Of a DNA stretch of 64,000 nt, positions 44,421 through 57,558 are shown piece after piece. The position numbers and the translations under genes are program-made. Source of the DNA: Embiotoca jacksoni (taxonomy: Eukaryota > Chordata > Actinopteri > Embiotocidae). Location of the stretch: NCBI GenBank assembly GCA_022577435.1, contig JAKOON010000016.1:11576276-11640275 (forward strand). The letters run 5' to 3'. Under the pieces are notes generated by a model. It was given only the letters and a program-made list of their open reading frames with translations. It was not told the origin of the DNA and made no database searches. Each line of letters starts with the position of its first letter. Within the stretch, counting starts at the first letter, position 1.

Positions 44421-46668
44421 ATTGTAGGACAGAGGTAGAGGATTGATACCTGCAGAGAGGTATCAATATTGCATTAAAGCTGCAACAATTAATATTTCTT
44501 TACTGGCAATAAATCTAATTTGTATGTGTAATGTGAAGCAGGTCATGAACCCACAAAGAATTATCAATCCCAGTTTCCCTCAGTTTTAAGGAGAGTTTTA
44601 GTGTCTGCAGGTGAACTGTTTTAGTTCCGTCTTGCTGCTATTAACAGTCGTGCTTTTCAGTGAGGAAGCCACAGACAGCAGATAGATGAAGCTGACCAAT
44701 ATAGCGGAACATAGAGAGACAGATATTTCCCTCTGACGTTGGTAGACGGTAAAATCTGTAAAAATGAGAGTGCGTATTGGACTTGCATTTGGCTGCTGAT
44801 CACCAGAAACACATAAATGAGGACTAATGTTACTCTGCATCAGCTGAGTGACTTAATAGACATCTCAACTCTTTGCTAACAGTATCAACTTAAAAGGTGA
44901 AGTGGAAGTGGCAAAAAAAAATATAATAATTTCATGTTTTTAATCAGGTATCATCAAAGGCATATATATTACTGAACAAATATGCAATTAAGCAAACTAC
45001 TGCAAGGCAATGACAAGTGTGAAGATTACAGTGTCACTCGGGTGCTTTGACCTGCCTGTCAAAGGAGTGAGTCATTCATTCACAAAAATATATTGGTACA
45101 GACAAAGCGCTTGTTTGTTACATTTTGAATGTCAGTAAAAGTATAAAAATGAATGAAGTGCTGCTTATTGTGCATCACTGTAAGCTCCAACATCATGATC
45201 TGAAAATGTCCCCTATTTGGTATATCTGGTATAAGGTAAGATCACATTTGTAATGCAGGGTAACTGCTCTCCCATTCAGTTGTCCCTAATGATTTTCAAA
45301 ATAAAAGCAAAATACCAGCGTAACAAGAACAGAAGGCACCTATATAATACATCAACATGGAATTTATTTTCATTTTAGTTTCAGATGAATGTTTCACATT
45401 TTATACAAAATCATTAGAAAATGCCTGACACTCCAAAATCCCACGGCTAATCCTCGTTTAGCGGCGTCAGACACCAAAAGGATTAACGGGGAATCATGCA
45501 GCATCCTGGACCGGTTGATGAGGCTCAGCCCGACCTCCACATCAAGCAAATTACAATCCACAGTTCACCCGATGGCCAAAACAGCCGCTATCCCAGAGCG
45601 TAAAGTCATGACCTGACATTATGGTACAGTGATATCTTGCCACATCTAGTAATGTACAGAGTAGAGATACAGAAGGATGAGGAGCACGAGGAGGCCTGCT
45701 GCGTTCTCAACTGATCCTCACCACCCGTGTCTTCGATGTATGGATACATTACCACGTCAACAACACCATGGATGCTTTCACACGCTTGACACATCATTGG
45801 GTATGATTAGTTTATGTCGATTTTCTTTTTTTAAATATCATTAATATCAGAGTGTAAAATCAACCAATGACTGCAGGCCTGAAGAGGGGAGGGAAGGGGG
45901 TGGGGGGAGGGCGTGTTGTCCACTGAGCCTCTGTTTGGATGAGCAAAAAGTGAGCGGAGACAAGTGGAGGCTAATTACTAGATGTGTTGCTAATATGCAT
46001 GGCCAGCACACGCGCACACGCAAATGAGGTCTCGGCACAAGCGCACAAACACACTCTGATTCGCAAACACCTCTGCCTCGTCGTTGCTTTTAGGGTAAAC
46101 GTGACTGATGCCACAGGACAGTGTGTGACTGCGTGTGAGAGGAGCGGGTCAGAAAAGATAGCACACACCCTGCAATAAGATCCGACAACTGAAAATAGAT
46201 TTTATTAAGCCAATGCAAAGAGGCCCCCCTCTCGGACAGAAGAAACCATGACACCGGGGCAGAGAGGCACTTACACCATCACGTCCTTTTTTTCCACAGT
46301 GCTTGCGCCTGTGTGTTTATGTCTTAAGGAGGAGACGCGGCTACATTTTGTCGAGCGCACTCAACACTCACGGATGCGCGTTTTATCACATTGGAGCATG
46401 TTTTTTAGCGGTTGGCACATGTACATGCAAAGCTTCAGTTTGGCCTGCGCAGCCCAAACGGAGGGTGAAGGAAACAAAGGAGGGAAGAAAGAGATAGACA
46501 TGTATGTGAACAGACAGACGCACACATAGACTCACAGACAGGCTCCTGAACACCTCGAGTGTTTAAAAACAGCCCCCATCGTCGATCCTGTCCCTGCCCC
46601 CCTCGTGTCACATGTTTGTAGCAGCACCAGAGGAGCCCTCTGATTGGTGGGAACGGCCGTCCGTTAAG
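44421..46668. other. wipi2 3' UTR and spacer to myh16 pseudogene
   Basis: No coding exon was recognised. On the minus strand this follows the wipi2 stop. AATAAA signals read as tttatt at about 46199-46204 and 45363-45368 give short and long candidate 3' UTRs of about 0.5 and 1.3 kb. The remainder is AT-rich single-copy-looking DNA. Confidence 0.45.
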
Positions 46669-48799
46669 TCAGTCAGTTTCGAGGATGAGCGGCGGCTGCT
46701 CGTTCTCTTCTTCTAAACGCAAGTCGTTGAGGTCGTCTTCTAGCCCCGCCCCTCCCACCGCCCCCTGTTCTTCGCAGTAACCTAGGAAACACGAGTTCAA
46801 ACATTGAAATAAACAACTCTTACGTTCTGAAACGACGTTAAATGTTGTTTTTTTTCATTATTATTATTATTTATCACACCATGACGGTAAAAAACATGGG
46901 GACACTTTATCAAAATATTTGCTCCCAATTTTCTCTGACATTTCCGAGAGAAAACATCGTTATTATGCTGATAAAAAAAAACACAAACATGTGCTAGCAT
47001 GGATAATTACAAGCATACAGCTGAATGGTTCCAGTAACAAATGAACCAGAACTTAATATTTACAAGGCTTTAAATGCAGCTAAAAATACCTCTGGAAATC
47101 ACCGCTTCCTTGTAAAGTCAACACATTAAATATACGTAACGGTCTCAGAACTCTTTATCCGTTTCTCCTGCAATGACTTCATTCTCTTCAGAAAGTTCCT
47201 TGTCTATTATCCTAAGTTATAATAAGAGACATTCTAAAAGCATTATGAAGACACTAAGGGCCTGCGAGATAAAGTGTAACTTACCTTTAGTGACAGCAGC
47301 ACTGTAGGTTTGGGCCACAAGTGGGCGATCATGTGTCCCCTGCTCAAGGATCTCGTTGGGAGGCTCAGCACTGCCGTCCAACCTGAAGTCAGCGACAGAA
47401 ACTCTCATGAATGCAGCCTGAAGCTCGAGATACCCGTTTGTATTGAGCTGTGCATCATGATGACAGTGTGTCGTTACTGTGTATGTTACCTGTGCTGCTT
47501 CATAAGTGTGCACTCCCCACCCTCTTGTGGATCCAGGTTGTAAAGATACAGGTAACCATCAGCAGCTGCAACCAACAACCTGGGAATCTTCTGAATCCTG
47601 ATTTCAAACAGAGCAAATGGAGATCTTAGTACACATTTAATGATTAAGTCGAGAACAGCAGCGTCATATTCAATGATGTGTTCATTAGAAACCAAAACTG
47701 GAAGAAAAAAAGAACAAAAAAAACGGGGAACAGTAATGTGACAATTACAACCAGTGTGTGAAATTCATCTTTTGGCTCACAAGCCAAGGGGACTGATAGA
47801 TTTTTTTTAAATCCAGGAACCGAGCATATATTTTACCAGTAATAAAACTCTCTTTTTGTGTAAGGTATATATTTGTTTCAGCACATTATATGAGCTAATA
47901 AAGCACTGTGTTAAATACAAACTTAAAGAAGAGGCCAGAACAAAATTAGAGGCAAATTGACTCATTAGTTTATTGTTCAACAGTTAATTAATTCAAGCCA
48001 GCAAACAGCTCCAGAAGGGTTGATCTCAAACTTTCACTTTGGTATTTGCTATTAAATGCACTTGAGGTAGTAAAGTAAAGTAAATGTAAAGGCATTGTTG
48101 ACCCATCGGCTGCTTAAACTTCCTCATCAGACTTCTCCCTTTCTACTGCAATCACCATCTATGCAGTCCATGAAGTCTGGCCTCCTCCTGCGAGCTACTT
48201 AATCATCAGGTTAGCCGCAGACCTGCAGGAAGTGACAGTTTAGCAAAGTATTTCATGTCCCGTATGGTGAACAGTACCATGAAAGAAGAACCGAAAACGC
48301 CAGTAGCTGGTGTTTCTTCATAAGAGCATTTAATGCAAATAGCCATCCGAGATTAATTTGCCAAACGGAAAGTCTACCGGCATTTGGCACCAGGCTGGTG
48401 TTAATTTTAGACCCCAATCACGGAGGATTAATAAGTCTTTAAAAATCACACGTTAAAATCAATAAATCTTATTAAACAGATGCTAATTCCAAGCAACAAA
48501 GAAGTGTCTGACCCAGAGAGCCGACTGGCATTAAGTCAAGCTGATTAGTTCGGATTTCATTCGTCATTTCGTCACAATTCTTTCTGGCGTGTACATTTGT
48601 ATTCGCTGTCTGTCGGTGCGTCTGTACTCACACAGCTAAGGCGCAGATGTTCTTGTGTCCGCAGAAGGGCAGACGGACGGTGGCGAAGGCTCGTCCCTGG
48701 GTGAACATTTCTGTCACCTGGGAAGGCAAGTAGGTGGTGGACGCCATCAGGACCTTCCCCAGGTACCCTCCCCATGTGGTGGGCTCCTCCGCCGGCCTG

Positions 48800-48835
<36 letters not shown>

Positions 48836-51800
48836 GAATGTGAGACGCCCGTGTTTCTGCTGGAGGTCAACGTGTAGGAGAGAAGAAGTCTTTTTAAACA
48901 AAGGGAGGTACGTACACGTACTTCTCCTTCTGCGTCTCTAATTTGAAGATGTGGACCGTCTCTGTGTTGCTGGAGGCAGAAAGGTACAGGCCTTCCATAC
49001 TGAACGCCAACGAACAGATGCTCACACACCTAAGATAAGAAGTACACAAACACAGGTTTGCAGAGGAGCTGGTGAATGCCAGTGTACACCACCTACAAAC
49101 ACACGCACACTTTATTCATGAGGACGGCTACTGTTCCCTCCCAGTGAGAGCGCTTTCATCTCTGAAAAATCGGAACTGTGGTTCAACAATCATCAAGTCT
49201 TCTACCTCTTGACTCCTCGCCGAAACTCGAAGAGCTTCTGTCCCTCCGGGATTGAGAAGACACGGATGACCGTGCCCTGTGGAGGAAATGGGAAACACAA
49301 GAGACACGGGGAATTACAACGCTTGAACAAAGAAGCAGAAACAAGGAACCCTATTTCCTCAGGCGGAAAACAAGATCGCACAGAAGCGAGCCGCGCAGAC
49401 GCTGCGCAGTGGCTGCCCTACCTTCTCTGAGGCCGTGGCCAGCTTGGTTCCGCTGGCGTCGAAAGCCAGAGCCGCTAGTGGGCTGTCGTGGGCTGGAATC
49501 ATGTTTGCTGCTCGCTGGAAAACAAGACGAGCCGACGGTGAGAGACGTTGAACTTCACAATGATTCATGAAGGATTGATGGACGGACACATTGGCTGACT
49601 GAATAATAAGTACGACAAGAAACAGACCTCAGCTATACATCAAGTGTTTGTGTGCCCTGATAGAAGAGTGCCAAGTAATGAAATATGGATACGCGTAAAG
49701 GCATTATTAAGTGAGGACAGTGTAGTGCAGAAGGTTTTACTGTGTTCACCTACCAGGTTGACTGTGTCAAACACCTGCACTTCTCCTATCGTAGCACTGC
49801 CTGGGTACGCCAGATAACAGTTATCATTGCTGATGGAAAGGGCACACAAGCCTGGAGAAACAAACACAAACCACTTAACAAAGACAGAGAAACAAAAGAC
49901 AACAGAACCACATTTATCTGAATCTGACAGTCAGCGCAACTGAAACTAAAACAATGACTCATGAAACATTGTGAGACTGCAGTAATCTGTGTTTATAACA
50001 GTTCTGACAGCATGAGTGGGTTTTTTTCTTTGTTCTGTGGGTTTCATAGAACTCAACAGTAACAGTTTTTCAGTGTTGAAGGCAGCAGACAAAATGGAGA
50101 TGATGATGAAGAGGCTGGAAAACAACACTGCTGAAAATAATCTCAAAAGTGAAAGAGAAACTGAAATCCTGAAAAACTGAGACGTCGCATGCCTGGTTTC
50201 AACATGAGCAAATACACTATGCAAGAAAAAACACGCCTTCCCACTCAGTTTCATTCTTTTGAACATTTTCACTTCAAATTATCTCCATTTACACTGTTTT
50301 TGTCACGTCTTCAGACTCACCTGAGGGGTTGGGTGGAGTCTCTCTGATAGTGTGCAGCACTTTCATGTCTCGGATGTTGTGAATGTAAAGCGACTCCTCC
50401 AGACAAACTATCAGCCTCTGCAGAGGAACCACAGAACATCAACACTGCTGGCAAACCAAGGTTATAGACGTGTTCCTGTCGTGCTCTAACTGAGCGCAGC
50501 ACAGTGAGCATAGAGCCGATGGAAGCTGTGACTTCTGTGAGTACGTATTCCAAGTCACGTTGCTTGATTATCATGTATTAACTTGTATATAGGACCTGTA
50601 TTACTGTGGTACGTGCACATTTGGAATTTCACCTCGGACCTGAAACTTGAGTAGCGAGCAAACGGACAATTTTGTGTGAAATGGGAAGTTGCAGGGAGAC
50701 AAATCTGTGGATAAGCGGTGGTAGAGAGTTACGGGTTGCTGCGGGTGAGAGACCTGAGTGTCTGAGAGAACCTATCTGCTATCACGCCAGTATTTTCCCT
50801 CGGACACCTCAGAACATCACAGTGGAACTCAGCGTTGACATTCGGATCCTGGGGGACAAATTCACAGTGAACAACCTGCGAATGATTAAAAAAAAAAAAA
50901 AAACCTGCTTGGGCTCCTGACCTGATGCACTTTCTTCGGTCTTGGACAGTGAAGTTCTGCCCCTCTTTTAATGCAAATACCACTCAAAACATCTCACCGG
51001 GCTCACTGCTTCACTGCTGTATAAAATCTGAAACATTTCAAGGGTCTCCATTGCTGACTTTTCAAGTTTGACTCAAAATTGTATGTCTGCTGAAGTCCAT
51101 GGTGAAATTGCAAATGCGCACCAGTAATCAGAAAAACAGCTGCAACTCAGATGCTGATGTTGATCAAGCGACATAACTCTGTTCACATCACTGTGCTCCT
51201 CTTTTGGGCATCAAGAACAGCGTCTGAACCATCTGGTTGCGCCTCGTACTGTTTCATTATCCAGCGAAGTCATTGTTTCAAGACATACAAGCACCTGGTT
51301 GCTTCATGAATACTGTGTATTGTAATTTAAGGGAGGAACTCTTCCCCCTCGTCATCCTACCTGTCTGTTGAGTTTGACAGCCAGTATGGTGTTTGAATAG
51401 GAGTAGTTGCAGATCTCAGTTCCTTTCTTGAAGTGACAGACTTTGAGCTTCCTGGGGGCCTTCAGGCTCACGATGGCCACCAGGCTGCTGGAGAACAGAC
51501 GCTCCACGATACACACATCCTCCGTGTCAGCTGCAGCAACACAACACACACACACACACACACAAAGGTAGACAAAAAAAAAACATTACTTTGCAGTGGT
51601 TGCTCAGGGGCATTTTCTGATTATTTATTGGATGAAAAGATTAGACATGGTGATGTGACGCAGTGCAAATGAAGGGAAAACACAGAAATCACATGAAGCC
51701 AATGAGCTGATTTGTGAAGGAATGGATGCAGTGAATTGTGCTGCTGTAGCCTTCATCTTGAGATTTGTCGTTCCTAAACATGTTTGTAGAGCTGCAACAA

Positions 51801-53633
51801 TTACTTGATCGGCAGAATATTATTCTAAAATTCTCTGATTCCTGCTTCACCAATATGAGTATTTTGTGGTCTTTTGAGACCTTCATGAAAAGAGACTGAA
51901 TGTGTCTTGGTTGTGGACTGTTGGCCGGGACCAAATAAGACACTTTAGGCTGCACTTTGGGCTTTAAAAAACACGGGTCGATATTTTAAAGCCCAAACAG
52001 ATAATTGATCAATCATTGATAATCAACAGATCAATCTACAATGAAAATAATGGTTATTTGCAGCCCTGAAGCACACTGTATGTTTGGTGAATGGTTTGAG
52101 CAGCAGATACCAGACTTCCCCCCCCCTCATCTTCCTCTGACAACACAACTTGAATCTCCTTCAACCTACTTTGCATTGGCTATTCACATCGAATGGTATA
52201 GAAAAAGAGACACTTTAGCTTACGGATAAGGATTAAGGATGTTGCAGAGATCGTACTATACCTCATGTAAATCCAATAACAACGGGGAAACTGAATTTTA
52301 AAGTACAGGAGTGTGAGAAAAGTGCTGACAGATGTTATTAATATTTAAAGCAAAAAGTATTGCTGTAATGGGACAGTGATTATGCCATACCTTATCCAGG
52401 CATGCATGATACACGGTCGTCACTCAAAAACCATCCAGCAATACCATGAAGAGCAGTGTCACTGGTTTTGGAGAGCAACCGGCTTTAATGTTCACTGTGC
52501 GTTTCAGCCTGCTCACTCTCTGGACGGCGAAAGAGTGCACACAAGTGGGTAGTAGATGGCATCGGGAAAGCAAGAACAGAGCTTATACAACACTTACTAC
52601 ATTCATATATCTGCTCCAATTTGTCCACGGAGGACAGGGAGAAAAACTTGTATCCCGGTTTGGTGCCAACAGCTAAGGACCTGTTAAAATACCAGAACCA
52701 GAAATGAGAGCATTTTAGCATCAGCTTGATGTTTGACAGTCCAACACACATCTCGGTCCCCCCACCCTCCTCCACCCTCCTCCACCATGTACACACACTG
52801 GATCCAGTAAGCAGGTTTTTGTGACGGTGGTCACAGGACTGCAGCTGTTTTGCAACACCACCACCACCACCTCCACCTCCACCTCCACCAGGCCTCCGTG
52901 GTCAGCAGCAGTAAATCCAACGCAATAATAAACCTACCGTGAGTTTAAAAAAAAAAGAAAAAGGACTCGACTACATGTCTCACTAACTCATGTCAAACAG
53001 AGACAGACTGACCCAGTTTGAGACTTTGGACAATATCCGTCAGTCCTCCAACTCCACGTCCCTAAAATAAAAAAGGACCAGCTATTTAACACCGCGGCGT
53101 CTAAACCAGACAATCAATTTCACTTCGGTCCGAGATGAGAACAAATGAACAAACTTGAGTCGTGAAACGTGACGAGTTACACGAACCTCGACCTTTTCAC
53201 GGGTTATGCTAAAGTTAGCTTCGGACCACCCAGCATCACGTTAGCTAAGAAAGCTACGCTAATGTCGTCTAAAATAAAGAAATAAAATAAAATAAATAAA
53301 TAAAAGCTGGTTGAAACCGGCGTGTACCGGTAGTACTTTTATAATATGACAAAAACACATCCAAGGATATTTCGCCCCCCCCCCCTCCCCTCCCTCCCTC
53401 CTCCACTGTTGTGAGCCCGCACATAGCTAGCTAACAGCAGCTAGCTCGTCAGCGCAGGCCATCGGATCCCCGGGACACTGTCTGTCCCCCCCTCCCCTCC
53501 CCTAGGACACTGTCCCCCCCCTCCCTCTCTCTCTCCCCTCCTCCGGGGCCCTGTCTTACGTGTTGTCCTGGTTAAAGTTGGCGAAGAGGAGCTGGCTTCC
53601 GCCGGCGTCCCCGCTCTGACTGGCCAAATTCAT
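46669..53633 (-). CDS. wipi2: WD repeat domain phosphoinositide-interacting protein 2, complete
   Basis: PROPPIN beta-propeller that binds PI3P on the forming phagophore and recruits ATG16L1, so that LC3 is lipidated. Exons, high to low: 53633-53560, 52680-52598, 51530-51361, 50417-50321, 49851-49754, 49514-49422, 49276-49206, 49029-48916, 48796-48632, 47597-47490, 47382-47285, 46781-46669. They total 1284 nt, 427 residues plus TGA, with all phases matching. The start gives [20 protein letters not shown]. Arg108 (NRQ at the end of exon 3), needed for ATG16L1 binding in human WIPI2b, is kept. The lipid-binding FRRG motif is at 223-226 in exon 7. Signatures [44 protein letters not shown] and [15 protein letters not shown] match WIPI2, not WIPI1. 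The C-terminal tail is acidic ([19 protein letters not shown]). Relative to the human long form, a short exon encoding a TYVPSSPTRLAY-type segment appears absent or skipped. Confidence 0.96.
48800..48833. repeat. CA microsatellite at wipi2 acceptor
   Basis: In transcript sense (GT)n ends 3 nt before the CAG acceptor of exon 48796-48632, replacing a normal polypyrimidine tract. Confidence 0.9.
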
Positions 53634-53639
53634 GAGCTC

Positions 53640-53880
53640 GGCACCATCGACACACAAAGCTGCGGGAGGATTGACAGCAGCGAGATTACGAAAAGGCCGG
53701 AAAGCTTCACGGAGTCAATGTCTCCATGTCTCCGTGTCTCCGTGTCTCCTCAGTCTGGTGGACAGATTGTTGTTGTTGTTTCATATGGGGAGGGGAGCGG
53801 TGGGGGGGGGGGGGGGGCTGTTGCTCACCCTCACTGCGCATGCTCGAAGCACACCGCGTGCAGCACCTTTAAAGGGCCAG
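53640..53880 (-). promoter_or_regulatory. Probable wipi2 5' UTR and promoter
   Basis: This lies directly upstream of the wipi2 ATG (53633) on the minus strand and has moderate CG content. It includes a long G-run at 53803-53817 and cactgcgcatgctcg near 53834, which resembles an NRF1 site (GCGCATGC core). No TATA box is clear. The start of transcription could not be placed. Confidence 0.45.
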
Positions 53881-54320
53881 AGCAGTTTTCCCAAAGTGGT
53901 ACAGTCCTGATGATAGTAAACAATATATATATATATACATATATATATGTATATATATATATATAATCCGATATAACTGTAAATAGTATTTCTGTTTGCC
54001 TCGGCTGAAAACAGGAACAAACACTCTCCTGCTGTCTCCTGTCCAGTAACTGTACATGACATTATGCACCAGTGCACCCTGCTGTCAATATGTGCAAACA
54101 ACATCTAAACTGAATGTGCTGCCCTGATCAGTGTGTTAAACGTAAAGTTATTTATTTGGCATAAAAATGGAGCGATTAAAAAAAATGTGTCATCTTGATT
54201 GTAAAGCTCTTGACCACTCAATTAGAAATAGTCTTTTAGTCGTATGTGATCTTCCGACTTGTTGACAAAGACTTTATCCCATGCAAAAAAAAAAAAAAAA
54301 AAAAACGAAAACCATGTTAT
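53881..54320. other. Noncoding spacer with AT microsatellite
   Basis: It holds an AT dinucleotide tract with palindromic interruptions at 53923-53966 and an A-run at 54283-54305. No coding exon was seen. Confidence 0.5.
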
Positions 54321-54324
54321 AATA

Positions 54325-55080
54325 GGCAAGGCAAGTTTATTTGTAGAGCACATTTCAACAACAAGGTATTTCAAACTGCTTCATATAAAACCATTAAAAG
54401 CATCAAAACATCAGGCAAAGGAAAAGCAAATTTAAAAACAATTAAGAACATTGATTGAAACATTAAAAACAGTCATTAAAACATTAAACAAGCTAAAAAT
54501 AGAATGAAAGTTGCAGTGCAGTTTAAGAAATAAAATACAGTAATAAAATGCAGAAATGCAGGAAATTGATCAACATCCTTGAGTCTGGTTCAGTTGAAGG
54601 CAGCAGCAAACAGAAAAGTCTTCAATCTTGATTTGAAGCAGCTGAGAGTTTCAGCAGACCTGCAGCTTTCTGGGAGTTTGTTCCAGATATGTGGAGCAGA
54701 AAACCTGAACCGTTGCTTCTCCGTGTTTTTTTCTGACTCTGGGAACAGAAAGGAGACCCGTCCCAGACGATCTGAGGGGTCGGGATGGTTCATCAAGTTG
54801 CAGCAGATCACAAATGTATTTTGGCCCTAAACCATTCAGTGCTTTATAAACCAACAGCAGAATTTTAAAGTCAATTCTTTGTTGGACAGGAAGCCAGTGT
54901 AAAGACTTCAGAACTGGAGTGATGGGATCCACTTTCCTGGTCTTAGTGAGGACTCGAGCTGCAGTGTTCTGATTGACTTTTTAGAGAGACCTGTGAACAC
55001 ACCGTTGCAATAGTCGAGTCTACTGAAGATGAATGCATGGACAAGTTTTTCCAGATCCTGTTGAGACATAAGTCCTCTAA
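54325..55080 (-). mobile_element. 5'-truncated L2-like LINE fragment
   Basis: Read on the minus strand, the stretch encodes, in shifted frames, the C-terminal end of a non-LTR reverse transcriptase. LDYCNGVFTGLSKKSI comes first (about 55025-54970), then ITPVLKSLHWLPV and RIDFKILLLVYKALNGLGP (about 54925-54825). FSAPHIWNKLPESCRS and FKSRLKTFLFAAAFN follow (about 54700-54595). The downstream tail ends in caaatctgcctt-like text complementary to caaggcaagtttatttgtag at 54329. Frames break between the blocks, so it is a dead, 5'-truncated copy. The order and wording fit the L2 clade; this was not tested by a search. Confidence 0.75.
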
Positions 55081-55998
55081 TCCTTGATATATTATCATTA
55101 ATATACCAGTATATTCACATGGGCACAGAGAAGCTTCCCCTCTATCTTGGTTGACAATTGCTGGACACCAAAAAGGGATGCTCCTAAGGCCAAATAAAGG
55201 TAAAAATCATACAAATGTGCATTTTAAAAATAAGTTTGTACAAGAGCCTTATTTGTAAGTCAGCAATATACACATTGTCACTTAAATTGTAAAGATCTTC
55301 TGTGCTGTTGTGTTGAAGTTATGTGAAGCGTCCACATTTTACAATTTGTTGCATCTTTGAAGGAACATCCATAATGGAGTATTGTCTACTGTCTATCAGA
55401 TTTTTTGGCTAAAGTCATTCGATATTACATGAGTCTGGATAGACATAGATGTAAACAGGAACTTGACTTGTTGGCGGAGGCAGGCAACCGCAAGGCGGTG
55501 AATTTAGTTTTCTTAGAAATACATGTAGCCTATATCTTAAAAATTTTCAACAAAACAATTTAATTTCTGCTTGTTCACGGAGGGCGAGTAAGCCACAAGG
55601 TTCACGGAGGGTGAGTCCCCCTAAGGGTAAGCCACAGGGTTGCAGGTTTGCCGGTTTCGGGTTTGCATTGTAAAGGCAGTCATACTAATACCAAACCAAA
55701 GATCAACAACAATACAAAACAAAACCCGAATACAAAATAAAAATAAAAAAATGAATAAAAAAAAAAGTCATTTTTGTATATATTATATGGTATATAGTAT
55801 AGCCAGGGTGATGCGACTAAGTTTGATGTTTTGCCGCGACACAGGAAGTTGATGTTTAAGGTCAAACGATGCTCCAAACCTCACGAAACTTTCATGAGTT
55901 TTTGAAGATGTTAAAGCCGCCAAAAAAAGTTTTTTTTTTTTTTTTTTAAAGAACAATAAGGAACGAGATCGAGAAAAGAATTAAAACTGTAAGGGGGA
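55081..55998. other. Noncoding spacer, partly repetitive
   Basis: A short unit recurs imperfectly: cacggagggcgagtaagccaca at about 55576 and cacggagggtgagtccccc at about 55602. There are A- and T-runs near 55740-55767 and 55930-55947. No coding exon was recognised. Confidence 0.4.
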
Positions 55999-56087
55999 AT
56001 ATGCGGACTCTCGCGTGTTGCACGTCGGGGAGCCGGCGGCCCCGACCCGCTGGATCCCCGACGTGCAGCGTATGAGGGCCCGCATAT
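55999..56087. repeat. GC-rich imperfect inverted repeat (hairpin)
   Basis: Arms 55999-56034 and 56052-56087 are 36 nt each and pair at 29 of 36 positions around a 17-nt loop. The core tgcacgtcgggg / ccccgacgtgca (56019-56030 and 56056-56067) and the ends atatgcgg / ccgcatat pair perfectly. It stands out as a GC island in AT-rich DNA. It may be the remnant of a foldback element or a structured RNA. Confidence 0.75.
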
Positions 56088-56099
56088 CACTGCTTCCAG

Positions 56100-57469
56100 T
56101 TTTTATTTAATTTTATATTTATTTGATTTTTTTTGTATATATAGTTTGTGTGTGTGTGTATTTATTTATTCACTGCTCTTATTTTTTTTCTAAAATAATT
56201 CTTTTGATCTACTTTATGTACATACGTATTTGTAAATTTAGTCTTATTGTGTGCACCTTTTTTGTGTTTCTTTGCTGCTGTAATAACTGATTTTCCCCAC
56301 TGTGTGATTAATAAATTCCAAGTCTAAGTTTAAGTTTATTTTCTCTTTGGCATGTGTTTTCTTCAGAGTTGTCTGTGATCTGAGAATGTCACACCTTGTT
56401 CACAAATAGTAATCCAACCACCACAGACAACCAGACCCCGGTGGTTGGAGTGACGAGGTGTGAGGCGTGAGAAGGAAACTGCGATGCATTGACTGAAATA
56501 TAATTTGGGGTGTGAGTCACAGCATTTGTCCATTTGTATTAGTTTCATTACGGTTTCAGGGTTAAGTCTGAGCATGTCGGAAAGTGATTGTGACTGATGC
56601 AAAGTAGTCACTGGAAACCGACATGAATCCTACAGGTAAAGTGAATTGGCACACTGGTACAGACTCTGCTGAGAGCTGCACATCCAGGATGAGGATCTCA
56701 CAAAACAAATGAAGGATAAGGAGAAACACTATCAACGAGTTGGCACAAGTATAAAAAGGAAAAGGAGCAAAGAAAAGTCTGCAAAACTGAGAAAACCAAA
56801 GGCCACATTAATGAGAACTCAATCCACAGTGATGACAGCTGTGACATTAAAACAATCCCTGTATCAATTCACAAGTCACCCTCATCAAAAAGTAAGCATT
56901 ATTGCGTGTTTGATTAAATTTGAAAGTATTATTAAACTATTAGAGCGCTATTTAGCACATTGATGATGATGATTCTTCACAAAAGATCTGCTGTGGCGTA
57001 TCACACCTGCATCAATTCTTAAATTTCTACAGCAGCAACTCCATCTAGAGCATTTAACACCTTTGTTTGCTCCAGTGCCGTTCTAATTGTAAGTCAGCTG
57101 TGTCCTTTGGTCCAGTTTACAGTTTCCAGGGACTGACCGAGTGGCTGCCTCTCCTGCAGAGGTCTGTCAGCTCAGGCACAGGCCCAAACCCCAGCTTTCA
57201 AACAAACATGATGAGCAGAGGCTCACAGTGAGACAGAAAGCAAAACTGGTTTCCTAGCTTCAGATTGCATTGGAGGCAACAATACAGGTTTATTATGATG
57301 GTGATAATTTTAACCGATAAATAGTCAACATAGTGTAGCTCACTGGTATGTTTCTAGATTTCAAACTGATATTGTCAACAACTGCATAAAAAAATACACA
57401 GATGACACAGTTTGTCACCATGTCTGTGTCAACATTTGTAATTACACAAAACATTTACATACACACACA

Positions 57470-57558
<89 letters not shown>

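Noticed and set aside
45389..45616. Plus-strand open frame between myh16 and wipi2
   Set aside because: No similarity recognised; it lies in probable wipi2 3' UTR on the opposite strand.
56709..56963. Lysine-rich plus-strand open frame
   Set aside because: 84 codons, AT-rich composition, no motif, no splice or promoter context.
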